A DNA stretch of 64,000 nucleotides from Massilia sp. Leaf139 (GTDB lineage: Bacteria; Pseudomonadota; Gammaproteobacteria; Burkholderiales; Burkholderiaceae_D), in contig NZ_LMOJ01000024.1 of assembly GCF_001424165.1 (NCBI RefSeq), positions 305,749-369,748 of the forward strand, read 5' to 3'. Each line of letters begins with the position of its first letter. Positions within the stretch are counted from its first letter, which is position 1. Below are positions 46,640-55,083 of this stretch, piece after piece. The translations under genes and the position numbers were made by a program. The notes under the pieces are model-generated. The model had not been told where the DNA came from. It saw only the letters and a program-made list of their open reading frames with translations, and did no database searches.

Positions 46640-47743
46640 TTAGTTCAGCGCCGGGGTGTTCTCGGCGAAGTACTCGTGGTTGTCGGCGTTCTGCACGGCG
46701 GCGGCCGGATTGCTGATCGCCAGGCTGGCGGCGCCGCTCTGGCCATACACGTTGTCGTCGGTGCCGGCGACGGCGTCGAAGTGGCTCATCTCATGCACCA
46801 GGGTGCCGCCCTTCGAGTCGGTGCCGGTGAGCGGCGCCGTCCAGAAGGCCTTGCAGACATAGATCTTGTACGGCTGGGTCGGGTACACATAGGCGTAGTA
46901 GCTCTGCTTGCAGCTGCAGTCGACGACGACGTTCTTGTTGTCGAAGCCATCCTTGATCGCCGCGAAGTTCGCCTTGACTTGCGCCTGGCGGGTGGAATTG
47001 ACGGCGCCGAACCACTTGGTATAACGCGGGCCCATGGTCGTCTTGGCCATGTAGCTGACCGAGCCGTTGCTCATCGTCTTCGCCGCCGAAATCGCCGAAG
47101 CGATCGTGCTCTGCTGGGAAGCCGTGCAGGAGGCGTAGCTCAGGCCCATCGGCGAGACGGTGCCGCCGCCGTCGGGACGCTTGAGCGCCTGCATGATCGG
47201 CGACTCGGCGCCGCGCGGCAGGCGGCCTTCGATGTAGACGCGGGCCGCGTCCGACTGCAGTTCGCCGATGTCGGCGGCACCGGCCGCGGCGGCGCGGGCA
47301 CGGCCGTTGTCGGCGGCGAGGAACAGATCCGGCGAGGCGGTACGGTACTTGATCGCATAGTCGCCGCTGACGCTCATGTCGTACAGCGAGGAGAGCTCGA
47401 CCTTCACCGTGTGCGAAGCGCCCGGCTTGAGGAGGTAGTAGTCAGCCTGGGTCGGCTTGCCGCGCTTGATCAGGGCGCCCGTGTAGGCAACCTTGGCGCC
47501 GTCGCGGGTGATGTCGAACAAGGGCGCCGACAGGCCTTCGAAGGGCGTGCGCGCCTTGAGCACGTATTGCGGCGTGGACGAGGTGTTGGTGAGGGTCACC
47601 TTCACCACCACGTCGTCGCTCGGGCCGAGCGTGCTCTTGTCGAGCGCCACGTCCACCTTCACGCCGTTCGATCCTGCCTGTGCGCCAACTGCGATGCCAA
47701 GTGCTGCGATACCGAATACCGACTTCCAGATGCTGTTGCTCAT
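46640..47743 (-). CDS. Secreted M35 (aspzincin) metallopeptidase, first copy
   Basis: A secreted zinc endopeptidase, 367 aa, of the peptidyl-Lys metalloendopeptidase group. It has a signal peptide (about residues 1-23), an Ig-like or propeptide-like N-terminal domain (about 24-135), a linker with IEGRLPRG and the M35 domain from about residue 200. Zinc and catalytic residues are HEMSH (His317, Glu318, His321) and Asp330 in the GTDDNVYG aspzincin motif. Paired cysteines (DCSCKQ, YVCKAF) suggest disulfides. The ATG at 47743 has GGAGAAG upstream; an ATG 78 bp earlier is unlikely. Followed by a similar peptidase gene upstream on the same strand. Confidence 0.92.
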   Translation of the reverse strand: MSNSIWKSVFGIAALGIAVGAQAGSNGVKVDVALDKSTLGPSDDVVVKVTLTNTSSTPQYVLKARTPFEGLSAPLFDITRDGAKVAYTGALIKRGKPTQADYYLLKPGASHTVKVELSSLYDMSVSGDYAIKYRTASPDLFLAADNGRARAAAAGAADIGELQSDAARVYIEGRLPRGAESPIMQALKRPDGGGTVSPMGLSYASCTASQQSTIASAISAAKTMSNGSVSYMAKTTMGPRYTKWFGAVNSTRQAQVKANFAAIKDGFDNKNVVVDCSCKQSYYAYVYPTQPYKIYVCKAFWTAPLTGTDSKGGTLVHEMSHFDAVAGTDDNVYGQSGAASLAISNPAAAVQNADNHEYFAENTPALN

Positions 47744-47986
47744 GTGTCTTCTCCGTATGTGGTTTGTCGGGGCCGTATCGGCCCTTCTTTTGATGAGTTT
47801 CCGCATAAACCTTGACTTCAATCTAACGAAAACTCACCCCCATACTGGCGAATTCATGAGCTGACAGCAATGCAATTCGGATTGTGTGTGGCATGCGTTT
47901 GCGAAAAAGTAACAATCATGCATTTACTTTGTGCTTCGCTGGATTTCTTTTCCCCGTCGTGCTAGCGCGTATTGACACAGGTCGAA
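47744..47986. other. Gap between the two M35 peptidase genes
   Basis: 243 bp with no gene. It contains a short GC hairpin GGGCCG-TAT-CGGCCC (47770-47784) followed by TTCTTTT on the plus strand, which could act on antisense transcription. Each peptidase probably has its own promoter. Confidence 0.45.
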
Positions 47987-49009
47987 TCAATTCAGCGGCG
48001 GCGTGTTTTCGCCAAAGTATTCGTGCGAATCCGCATTGTTGATCGCGCGTTGCGGCGCCGTCCGTGCCATCTCGGCCGCGCCCTGCTGGCCGTACACGTG
48101 GTCGTCGGTGCCGGCGACGATGTCGAAGTGGCTCATCTCGTGCAGCATGGTGCCGCCCTTCGAGTCGGTGCCCGTCATCGGCGCCGTCCAGAAGGCGTTG
48201 CAGACATAGATGGTGTAGGGCTGGAAGGGATAGACGTAGGCGAAATAATCCTCGTCGCAGCCGCAATCGACCTTCACCGGTTTCGTTTCGAAGGCGTCCT
48301 TGATGGCCGCGAAGTTCTTGTTGACCGTTGCCTGGCGCGCCGCGTCGAGGGCGCCGAACCAGTTGAGGTAGCGCTGGCCCTGCTCCTTGCCGCTGGTGAG
48401 ATACGCCAAGCCGTTGGCCGCCATCGCGCTGCCGGCGGCGACCGCTTCGGCGATCGTGTCCTGCTGGGCGTTCGAGCACTGGGCGTAGGACAGGCTCGGC
48501 GCCGTCGGCGCGGCCAGCAGCGGCGTGCTGGTGCCGCGCGGCAGGCGGCCTTCGATGAAGATGGCGGCCGTGTTCGAGGTGATGGCGCCGGCCTGCAGGG
48601 CGGCGGCAGGCGCCGCGCCGCGGTAGCGTACGGCATAGGCGCCGGTGGCGGCCATGTCGTAGGAGCGCGAGAGTTCGACCCGGGCGCTGCGGCTTTCGCC
48701 AGGCGCCATCAGCATGTAGTCCGCTGCGCGCGGCACCGGGCGCTTGACCTCGCGCCCCAGGTAGCGCACCGGCTGGCCGTCGCGGGTGATGTCGAACAGG
48801 GCGAATTCGGCCGGGCCGAAGGGCGTGCGCGCGCTCAGGATGCGTTCCGGCGCGCTGCCGGTATTGGTGAGCGTGACGGTCACGAACACGTCGTCGCGCT
48901 TGCCGAGGGCGGCGCGCTCGGGCGTGATGGTGACGGCAGTGTCGGCCTGGGCGGGCAGGGCGGGCAGGGCGGCGGCCAGGAGCAGGGAAGCGAGGGCGGT
49001 GCGGTGCAT
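47987..49009 (-). CDS. Secreted M35 (aspzincin) metallopeptidase, second copy
   Basis: A 340-aa paralogue of the previous peptidase, with the same plan: signal peptide (about 1-22), N-terminal domain (TVTLTNTGS, LFDITRDGQPVRYLGREVKR), linker with IEGRLPRG and catalytic HEMSH (His290, Glu291, His294) with Asp303 in GTDDHVYG. The C-terminal DSHEYFGENTPPLN matches the other copy. GGAGG lies 6 bp before the ATG. Both keep all catalytic residues, so they are a recent tandem pair that may differ in substrate. A stand-alone N-domain protein lies on the other side of the first copy. Confidence 0.92.
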   Translation of the reverse strand: MHRTALASLLLAAALPALPAQADTAVTITPERAALGKRDDVFVTVTLTNTGSAPERILSARTPFGPAEFALFDITRDGQPVRYLGREVKRPVPRAADYMLMAPGESRSARVELSRSYDMAATGAYAVRYRGAAPAAALQAGAITSNTAAIFIEGRLPRGTSTPLLAAPTAPSLSYAQCSNAQQDTIAEAVAAGSAMAANGLAYLTSGKEQGQRYLNWFGALDAARQATVNKNFAAIKDAFETKPVKVDCGCDEDYFAYVYPFQPYTIYVCNAFWTAPMTGTDSKGGTMLHEMSHFDIVAGTDDHVYGQQGAAEMARTAPQRAINNADSHEYFGENTPPLN

Positions 49010-49084
49010 GGATTCCTCCGTCAGTTGATGACAATCAGGAATACTTTCCGCTTGTTAGAAGTGATGGAGCTTGCGTTACAGCAA

Positions 49085-49149
49085 GTAGGGTGGTCGGCTC
49101 CACCCTTCGGCCCGCATCCACGCGGCTTGTGCGCCGCCCACGCGTTCAG
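49085..49149 (+). repeat. REP element, long-loop type
   Basis: GTAGGGTGGTCGGCTCCA followed by about 30 bases and GCGCCGCCCACGCGTTCA, the same plan and spacing as 30858-30922. It borders the protease block on the flagellar flgN side. Confidence 0.85.
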
Positions 49150-49180
49150 CGCACAATCGATTGGAGGCGAAGTTTGATTC

Positions 49181-49213
49181 CAAAAACAACAACGGCCGCA
49201 TCGGCGGCCGTGT
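49181..49213 (-). terminator. Rho-independent terminator of flgA-flgM-flgN
   Basis: On the minus strand ACGGCCGC-CGAT-GCGGCCGT is followed by TGTTGTTTTTG, 10 bp past the flgN stop. Confidence 0.85.
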
Positions 49214-49222
49214 TATCGATAT

Positions 49223-49690
49223 TTAACCGAGCACGAAGCGCCGCGACGGCGCCGTCCCGAAAGTCTGTCCCTTCGCCCCATACAGGGTCGACTCCGGCGC
49301 CGCCGTGGGCGTACGCAAGGCATTCAACACGGTCTGGTTATGTGCCATCTGCCGGTTGATCAGCATGCCGTTGACCCGGTTCAGTTCCTTGGCGTCGGCG
49401 GTGAGCGCCAGCAAGCCCGTCCAGGCAGTGCGCGCGGCTTCGTCGCCCTGCGCCGCCAGCCACGGTTCCATGCCCGCTTCCGAGGCCATGAAGCCGGCGC
49501 CGGCCAGCGCGGCATGGCGCTGGTGCGCCAGTTGGGCCAGCTCCTGCACCAGCGCCACCTTGCGTGGCGTGAGCGCTCCCAGCGCGTCCGCGTCCGCCGC
49601 CACCAGCAATTGCTGCTCCTGCTTCATCAGTTCGACCAGCGCTGCGATGCGCTCGTGTTCGGCGGGGAGGGTGGCGTTCGGACGGGTCAT
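49223..49690 (-). CDS. flgN: Flagellar export chaperone FlgN
   Basis: A 155-aa cytoplasmic chaperone for FlgK and FlgL (both in this window). It is helical, with the family regions EHERIAALVELMKQEQQLL and LLALTADAKELNRVNGMLINRQMAHNQ. It lies 6 bp after flgM and is last in the flgA-flgM-flgN set, before a terminator. Confidence 0.92.
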   Translation of the reverse strand: MTRPNATLPAEHERIAALVELMKQEQQLLVAADADALGALTPRKVALVQELAQLAHQRHAALAGAGFMASEAGMEPWLAAQGDEAARTAWTGLLALTADAKELNRVNGMLINRQMAHNQTVLNALRTPTAAPESTLYGAKGQTFGTAPSRRFVLG

Positions 49691-49696
49691 GGGTCG

Positions 49697-50008
49697 TTAT
49701 CGGTTGCGTGAGTGGAGCAGGTCGCGCACGGTATCGAGCAGGCCGTCCGCGATCCTTTCGGAATTCACTTGGAACTGCCCATCGGCAATTGCAAGTTTGA
49801 TACGTTCAACTTTCTTGGCGTCGAATACTTGCGAGCTCGACGAGGTGCCGCTGGCCCCTTGCGCCTGCGACGACAGGCGCACGCTGTCGGTCTGCGTCTG
49901 GGTCGGGGCGGCCGCTGCGGCAGCCTTTTCGGCCTGCTTGGCGTTCGCTGCCGGGGTGTTCTGAAGCTGTTGGGCTTGTTGGCCCTTGAGGGTATCGTTA
50001 ATTTTCAC
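49697..50008 (-). CDS. flgM: Anti-sigma-28 factor FlgM
   Basis: Binds FliA (sigma-28) until the hook is finished, then is exported; 103 aa. The conserved C-terminal region VERIKLAIADGQFQVNSERIADGLLDTVRDLL is the FliA-binding part. The start is GTG at 50008: AGAAGGA lies upstream and the product begins KINDTLKG, the normal N-terminus. An ATG 69 bp further upstream is inside the promoter. A clear FliA-type promoter lies about 50-75 bp upstream, giving feedback control. Confidence 0.94.
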   Translation of the reverse strand: MKINDTLKGQQAQQLQNTPAANAKQAEKAAAAAAPTQTQTDSVRLSSQAQGASGTSSSSQVFDAKKVERIKLAIADGQFQVNSERIADGLLDTVRDLLHSRNR

Positions 50009-50056
50009 AGCACTATCCTTCTCTGTTCGGAGCAGGAACTCCGGGATCTGCAGTGT

Positions 50057-50083
50057 GTAACGGCTGTTCGGCCACAAACTTTA
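50057..50083 (-). promoter_or_regulatory. flgM: FliA (sigma-28) promoter of flgM
   Basis: On the minus strand TAAAGTTT, an 11-bp spacer and GCCGTTAC. This agrees with the sigma-28 consensus TAAAGTTT-N11-GCCGATAA in all of the -35 and six of eight -10 positions. It lies about 50 bp before the flgM GTG. Confidence 0.9.
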
Positions 50084-50157
50084 GCGCAGAACCCAAAACA
50101 AAGAAGTTTTTTCAAAGACAAGCCCGGCCTTGCCGCCAGGCCTGCTGCAAGTCCTTC

Positions 50158-50850
50158 TTACAATGCCACTTCGACAATACCGCCAGCGCGCGCGGTGCCG
50201 CTGACGATCGCCCCGCGCGGCGTGCGCACCTGCACGATCTGGCCTTCGCCGGCATTCCCGATCGCCTTGCCTTCGCCGGAAACCGAGAACCCCTCGCCGC
50301 GCGAGACGACGCGCACGGCCTGGTTCTGCTGCACCACCGGCTTGCTCTTCAACCCATCCAGGCGCAGCGGGGCACCGGCGGGTAGCGAGACCGTCGGCGT
50401 GCGGCCGATCGCCTGCGCCGTGTCGGTGATGATCCCGTTCGGCATGGCCGCGATGTCGCCCTGTACGGTCGTCAGCTGGCTGGCGTCGATCGCCTGGCCC
50501 TGGGCCAGCGGCACGGCAGCGGTGACGTAGTCGGCGATGACGTTCACCTGGGCCTGCAGGAACATCGACCAGACGGGCGCCGTGCAGCGCACGCCGACCG
50601 TGGTCTTGCCCCAGGGGCGGGCGCCCGGCTGCTGGAAAGCTTCCGGCGCCGGACAAGCGGCCAGCGACAGGCGCGGGTCGACCGCGCCGACCTTGATCGT
50701 GACCTTGCCCGGCAATCCGGCGCTTTGCGCCTGGAGATAGCCTTCGGCGAGCTTGCGCAGCGCGGCGCCGTCCTGGCGCGCGCCGTTCTGCGCCAGCGCC
50801 AGGGGTGCGGCCAACAACAACAGGGAGAACAGCTTGAAATTCTTGAACAT
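50158..50850 (-). CDS. flgA: P-ring assembly chaperone FlgA
   Basis: A periplasmic chaperone for the flagellar P ring (FlgI, also in the window); 230 aa. It has a signal peptide (residues 1-20, ending ALAQ) and a SAF domain in the C-terminal half (VTAAVPLAQGQAIDASQLTTV, GRTPTVSLPAGAPLRLDGL). It ends VEVAL. It is divergent from flgB across 159 bp that should hold promoters for both; no certain boxes were recognised, though TATGAT at 50967-50972 could serve flgB. Confidence 0.94.
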   Translation of the reverse strand: MFKNFKLFSLLLLAAPLALAQNGARQDGAALRKLAEGYLQAQSAGLPGKVTIKVGAVDPRLSLAACPAPEAFQQPGARPWGKTTVGVRCTAPVWSMFLQAQVNVIADYVTAAVPLAQGQAIDASQLTTVQGDIAAMPNGIITDTAQAIGRTPTVSLPAGAPLRLDGLKSKPVVQQNQAVRVVSRGEGFSVSGEGKAIGNAGEGQIVQVRTPRGAIVSGTARAGGIVEVAL

Positions 50851-51009
50851 GAATGATCAGCCTTTCGTGATGGCTGCCATCTTAGGCGTGTTGATGCCGT
50901 AGCGAAACTTTGAATAGGAGGGGTATTGGCGGCCTGATCCTTCGATTGGGTGGTGTTGCCCAAACGTATGATTCACGCTGTCCCAACAAGAAATCGGCCC
51001 GGAGGCGGC

Positions 51010-51429
51010 ATGATCGGCAAACTCGACAACTACTTACGCTTCAACGAATCCGCGCTGTCCCTGCGCGCCCAGCGCCAGGAACTGATCGCGTCGAATATCG
51101 CCAACGCCGACACGCCCAATTTCAAGGCGCGCGACATCGATTTCGCCAGCGCCATGCAGGGTGCCCTGGCAAAAGCCCCAGGCGCTGCCGCTCCGCTGGC
51201 AGCCACGAATAAAGGCCACGTCCAGCCGGCGGCGGACGGCAAGGCGCTGCCCGACGGCACCCCGGTGCTGTACCGCGGCGTGGTGCAGGGCGCAGTGGAC
51301 GGCAATACGGTCGACATGGATGTCGAGCGCAACCAGTTCGCCGACAACGCGCTGCGCTACGAAGCCGGCATCACGATGATCAACCACCAGATCCGCGGCT
51401 TGATGGCGGCGATCCAGAACGGTCAATAA
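51010..51429 (+). CDS. flgB: Flagellar proximal rod protein FlgB
   Basis: A 139-aa rod protein exported by the flagellar system. The N-terminal [37 protein letters not shown] is the classic axial-protein start, and the C-terminus has [20 protein letters not shown]. The ATG at 51010 is the family start; GGAGG lies 6 bp upstream. First gene of flgBCDEFGHIJKL. Confidence 0.95.
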   Translation: MIGKLDNYLRFNESALSLRAQRQELIASNIANADTPNFKARDIDFASAMQGALAKAPGAAAPLAATNKGHVQPAADGKALPDGTPVLYRGVVQGAVDGNTVDMDVERNQFADNALRYEAGITMINHQIRGLMAAIQNGQ

Positions 51430-51434
51430 TTACC

Positions 51435-51836
51435 ATGTCGCTCTTCAATATCTTCAATGTCTCCGGCTCGGCCATGAGCGCCCAGGCCCAGCGCCTGAAC
51501 ACGGTCGCCAGCAACCTCGCCAACGTCGACAGCGCCACCTCCGCCACGGGGGAGGCCTACCGCGCCAAGCAGGTCGTCTTCGAAGCCGTACCGATGCAGA
51601 CCGGCGGCACCGGCGTCAAGGTCAAGGAAGTGGTCGACGATCCGTCGCCGATGAAACAGGTCTACGACCCGAAGAACCCGATGGCCGACGACAAGGGCTA
51701 TGTGACGATGCCGAACGTGAACCCGGTGGACGAGATGGTGAACATGCTGTCGGCCTCGCGTTCTTACCAGAACAACGTCGAAACGATGAACGCGGCCAAG
51801 AGCATGCTGCTGAAAACCCTGACCCTCGGTCAATAA
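51435..51836 (+). CDS. flgC: Flagellar proximal rod protein FlgC
   Basis: A 133-aa rod protein. [32 protein letters not shown] is the usual N-terminus, and [26 protein letters not shown] is the usual C-terminus. It is 5 bp after flgB and 19 bp before flgD. Confidence 0.96.
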   Translation: MSLFNIFNVSGSAMSAQAQRLNTVASNLANVDSATSATGEAYRAKQVVFEAVPMQTGGTGVKVKEVVDDPSPMKQVYDPKNPMADDKGYVTMPNVNPVDEMVNMLSASRSYQNNVETMNAAKSMLLKTLTLGQ

Positions 51837-51855
51837 TCCAAGCGAGTACTGAACA

Positions 51856-52548
51856 ATGTCCACCGTCAACGCCGCCGCCGGCACGTCGATCACCGACCTG
51901 ATGTCGACCATGAACGCCAAGAAGAAGGAGTCGACCGACAGCGTCCAGGCCGACACCGACAAGTTCATGACCCTGCTGGTCACCCAGCTGAAGAACCAGG
52001 ATCCGCTGAACCCGCTCGACAACGCCCAGGTCACCAGCCAGCTGGCCCAGCTGCAGACCGTCACCGGCGTCAATAAACTGAACGAGACGCTGGAATCGCT
52101 GAAGTCGAGCTACCAGTCGACCGAGGCGATGTCGGCCACCAGCCTGATCGGCCACGGCGTGCTGGTCGAAGGCAGCACCCTGAACCTCTCGGGCGGCAAG
52201 TCGGTGTTCGGCGTCGAGCTGGCTACCGCTGCCGACAACGTGCAGGTGATCGTCACCGATCCGCGCACCGGCAAGGACGTGGCGACGATCGAGCTCGGGT
52301 CGGCCGAGGCGGGCGCGATGCCGCTGGCCTGGGACGGCAGCAGCGACAGCGTCGACGCCGCCACCCTGGCCGACGGCAAGTACAGCTTCCGCGTGGTGGC
52401 CACCCAAGGCGGCCAGCCGCTGACGGACGTGAAAGCCCTGACGCTCGACACGGTCGCCAGCGTCAGCACGAATACCAAAGACGGGGTCAAGGTGAACCTC
52501 GCAGGCAAAGGGGCGATCACCCTCGCCGACATCAAGCAAGTTCTCTAA
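51856..52548 (+). CDS. flgD: Flagellar hook cap / hook assembly scaffold FlgD
   Basis: A 230-aa hook cap protein that guides FlgE assembly and is discarded later. The N-terminal region DKFMTLLVTQLKNQDPLNPLDNAQVTSQLAQL is the FlgD signature. The C-terminal half has the FlgD Tudor-like and Ig-like domains (AGAMPLAWDGSSDSVDAATLADGKYSFRV). Confidence 0.96.
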   Translation: MSTVNAAAGTSITDLMSTMNAKKKESTDSVQADTDKFMTLLVTQLKNQDPLNPLDNAQVTSQLAQLQTVTGVNKLNETLESLKSSYQSTEAMSATSLIGHGVLVEGSTLNLSGGKSVFGVELATAADNVQVIVTDPRTGKDVATIELGSAEAGAMPLAWDGSSDSVDAATLADGKYSFRVVATQGGQPLTDVKALTLDTVASVSTNTKDGVKVNLAGKGAITLADIKQVL

Positions 52549-52579
52549 TTACGACCCCAATACTTTCCGGGAGCATCAC

Positions 52580-54103
52580 ATGTCTTTCCAACAAGGCCTG
52601 AGCGGCTTGAACGGCGCAGCCAAATCGCTGGACGTCATCGGTAACAACATCGCCAACGCCAGCACCGTCGGCTTCAAGGGCGCGCAGGCGCAGTTCGCCG
52701 ACGTGTATGCCAGCTCGCTCAACGGCGCCGGCGGCGTGACGGCCGGTATCGGCACCAAGGTGTCGACCATTGCCCAGCAGTTCACCCAAGGCAATATCGA
52801 ATCCTCGAACAACTCGCTCGACGTCGCCATCAACGGCCAGGGCTTCTTCCGCACCGTTTCCTCGGGCATGGTGCAGTACACCCGCAACGGCCAGTTCTCG
52901 CTCGACAAGGACGGCTACATGACGAACGCCCAGGGCGCCAAGCTAACCGGCTATAGCACCGGCCCGAGCGGAGAGATCCTGGCCGGCGCGCCGACGCCCG
53001 TGCAGATCAGCACCAGCGACATCAAACCGGTCTCGACCACCAAGGTGGGCATCGAGATGAACCTCGACTCGCGCGTTGCCGCGCCGACCGTGACCCCGTT
53101 CGACGCCACCGATCCGAACACCTACAACAAGCAGTCGCCGGTGGACGTGTATGACACGCTCGGCAACCCGCACGTGCTGTCGACCTTCTACGTGAAGAAC
53201 GGTTCCGGCACCTGGGACATCTACGCGGCCAACGACGGCACCGAAGTGACGAACCTGAAGGTGGCGCAGGCCGCCCAGGGTGACACGGGCGTCGCCAACG
53301 CGCGCGCTGCCTGGGATGCGGCAACGAAGGCCGTGCCGCCGGTCGCCGCGACGATCTCGGCGGCCCTGGCCACCTATGCCGCCGCTGCCTCGGGCGCCGT
53401 CTCCAATGCAGCCGGCGCGGCCGGCGCCGACGCGACCGCCCGGGCCGCGATCGTCGCCGCCGGCGGCGATGCCGCCCTGGTGGCCGGCAGCACGCCGGAT
53501 CTGGTCGACAAGGCGATCCTGGCCTCGGTCAAGGTGCCGGCCGTGCCGGTCGGCACCCTGCGCTTCGACGAGAACGGCGCGCTGAACGCGGCGACCACCG
53601 CGAACGCCGGCAAGTTCACCGTCGACCTGCCGATCTTCCCGTCGACCGGCGCGGAACAGACCCAGTCGATGGAACTGGCCTTTACCGGCACCACGCAATA
53701 CGGCACCGCGACCAGCGACAAGAAGCTGGTGCAGGACGGCTACACGGCCGGCCACCTGCAGCGCTTCTCGATCGGCAAGGAAGGCATCATCCTGGGCCAG
53801 TACAGCAATGGCCAGTCGAAGCCCCTGGGCCAGGTCGTGCTGGCGAACTTCGCCAACAGCAACGGCCTCGAGCCGCTCGGTAACAACGCCTGGGCCGAAT
53901 CGGCCAATTCCGGCACCCCGCTGATCGGCACGCCGAACTCGGGCAGCTTCGGCGTGATGCAGTCGTCGGCGGTGGAAACCTCGAACGTCGATCTGACGGC
54001 CGAGCTGGTCAACATGATCACCGCGCAGCGCGTGTACCAGGCGAATGCGCAGACCATCAAGACGCAGGATTCGGTGTTGCAGACGTTGGTGAGCATGCGT
54101 TAA
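52580..54103 (+). CDS. flgE: Flagellar hook protein FlgE with an Ala-rich insertion
   Basis: Forms the hook; 507 aa, longer than the roughly 400 aa of many homologues. N-terminal MSFQQGLSGLNGAAKSLDVIGNNIANA and C-terminal VDLTAELVNMITAQRVYQANAQTIKTQDSVL are conserved. Between WDIYAANDGT (about 212-221) and VPVGTLRFDENGALN (about 323-337) lies an insertion of roughly 95 residues, Ala-rich and probably helical (about residues 228-322). This falls in the exposed D2/D3 region of the hook. Base composition is the same as the neighbours, so it is not an obvious recent foreign insert. Followed by three REP hairpins. Confidence 0.95.
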   Translation: MSFQQGLSGLNGAAKSLDVIGNNIANASTVGFKGAQAQFADVYASSLNGAGGVTAGIGTKVSTIAQQFTQGNIESSNNSLDVAINGQGFFRTVSSGMVQYTRNGQFSLDKDGYMTNAQGAKLTGYSTGPSGEILAGAPTPVQISTSDIKPVSTTKVGIEMNLDSRVAAPTVTPFDATDPNTYNKQSPVDVYDTLGNPHVLSTFYVKNGSGTWDIYAANDGTEVTNLKVAQAAQGDTGVANARAAWDAATKAVPPVAATISAALATYAAAASGAVSNAAGAAGADATARAAIVAAGGDAALVAGSTPDLVDKAILASVKVPAVPVGTLRFDENGALNAATTANAGKFTVDLPIFPSTGAEQTQSMELAFTGTTQYGTATSDKKLVQDGYTAGHLQRFSIGKEGIILGQYSNGQSKPLGQVVLANFANSNGLEPLGNNAWAESANSGTPLIGTPNSGSFGVMQSSAVETSNVDLTAELVNMITAQRVYQANAQTIKTQDSVLQTLVSMR

Positions 54104-54119
54104 TCGATAAGGTGATGGC

Positions 54120-54138
54120 GTAGGGTAGGCATGCCGTG
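54120..54138 (+). repeat. REP element, partial GGCATGCC type
   Basis: GTAGGGTAGGCATGCCGTG: GTAG plus a shorter GGCATGCC hairpin. It is a diverged or shortened member of the type found next to it. Confidence 0.7.
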
Positions 54139-54142
54139 AAAC

Positions 54143-54161
54143 GCGGGCATGCCCGCCCTAC
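54143..54161 (-). repeat. REP element, GGGCATGCCC type (inverted)
   Basis: Minus-strand GTAGGGCGGGCATGCCCGC, identical over 19 bases to the copies at 41248-41299. Confidence 0.9.
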
Positions 54162-54204
54162 GGTGCACCACCGTTTCGATTGACCCCATTGGCCGTCGCG
54201 TAAC

Positions 54205-54223
54205 GTAGGGCGGGCATGCCCGC
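54205..54223 (+). repeat. REP element, GGGCATGCCC type
   Basis: GTAGGGCGGGCATGCCCGC on the plus strand, inverted relative to 54143-54161 with 43 bp between them. Confidence 0.9.
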
Positions 54224-54278
54224 GTACCAACGAACGCACATCGAAACGCTTGAAAACGGCACGAACAAGGAACAATAA

Positions 54279-55019
54279 ATGGATCGCTTGATCTACACGG
54301 CCGCCTCCGGCGCCAAGCACATCCTCGAGCAGCAGGCCACGACCTCGAACAACATGGCCAACCTGAACACCACAGGTTTCCGTGCCCAGCTCGACACCTT
54401 CCGCGCCGTGCCCGTGCAAAGCGAAGGCCTCCCGACCCGTACCTTCGTCGTCAACAACACCGTCGGCGCCGATTTCTCTTCCGGCCCGCTGCAGATGACG
54501 GGCCGCGACCTCGACGTCGCCATCAAGGGCCCGGGCTGGATCGCCGTGCAGAATCCGGACGGCAGCGAAGCGTACACAAGGAATGGCGCCCTGCAGATGA
54601 GCCCGAACGGCGTGCTGACCACGACCGGCGGCCAGACCATCGCGGGCGAGGGCGGCCCGATCACGATTCCGCCCGACGTTACCGTGACGGTGGGCGGCGA
54701 CGGCACCATCTCCACGGTGTCGAACGCCGAGCGCCCGGCCGCGCCGGTGATCCTCGGCCGTATCAAGCTGGTGAACCCGCCCGAGAAGGATCTGGTGCGC
54801 GGCGACGACGGCCTGTTCCGGTTGAAGGATGGCGCCCCGGCCCAGATCGATCCGAACGTGCGCGTCGCCGGCGGCGCGCTGGAGGGCAGCAACGTGAACG
54901 CCGTCGATGCCATGGTGTCAATGATCGGCCTGGCAAGATCCTTCGAAACCCAAATGAGCCTGATGAAGAACGCCGAGAATAACGCCGCGAAAGCCAGTCA
55001 GATCCTTGCTTTGAACTAA
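54279..55019 (+). CDS. flgF: Flagellar distal rod protein FlgF
   Basis: A 246-aa rod protein. MDRLIYTAASGAKHILEQQATTSNNMANL at the start and SNVNAVDAMVSMIGLARSFETQMSLMKNAE at the end are conserved axial motifs. It lies after the REP-filled gap; AAGGA is 8 bp upstream of the ATG. Confidence 0.96.
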   Translation: MDRLIYTAASGAKHILEQQATTSNNMANLNTTGFRAQLDTFRAVPVQSEGLPTRTFVVNNTVGADFSSGPLQMTGRDLDVAIKGPGWIAVQNPDGSEAYTRNGALQMSPNGVLTTTGGQTIAGEGGPITIPPDVTVTVGGDGTISTVSNAERPAAPVILGRIKLVNPPEKDLVRGDDGLFRLKDGAPAQIDPNVRVAGGALEGSNVNAVDAMVSMIGLARSFETQMSLMKNAENNAAKASQILALN

Positions 55020-55083
55020 GTGTTTCTCCAGCATAATTCTCCTATACGCGGCGGCTCTCGTCTGTCGCCCTTAGGAGAAACCC

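Larger units (their letters stand above)
54104..54278. other. flgE-flgF gap filled with REP hairpins
   Basis: 175 bp that contain three REP copies (54120-54138, 54143-54161, 54205-54223) and about 55 bp before flgF. They interrupt an otherwise tight operon. Confidence 0.6.
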
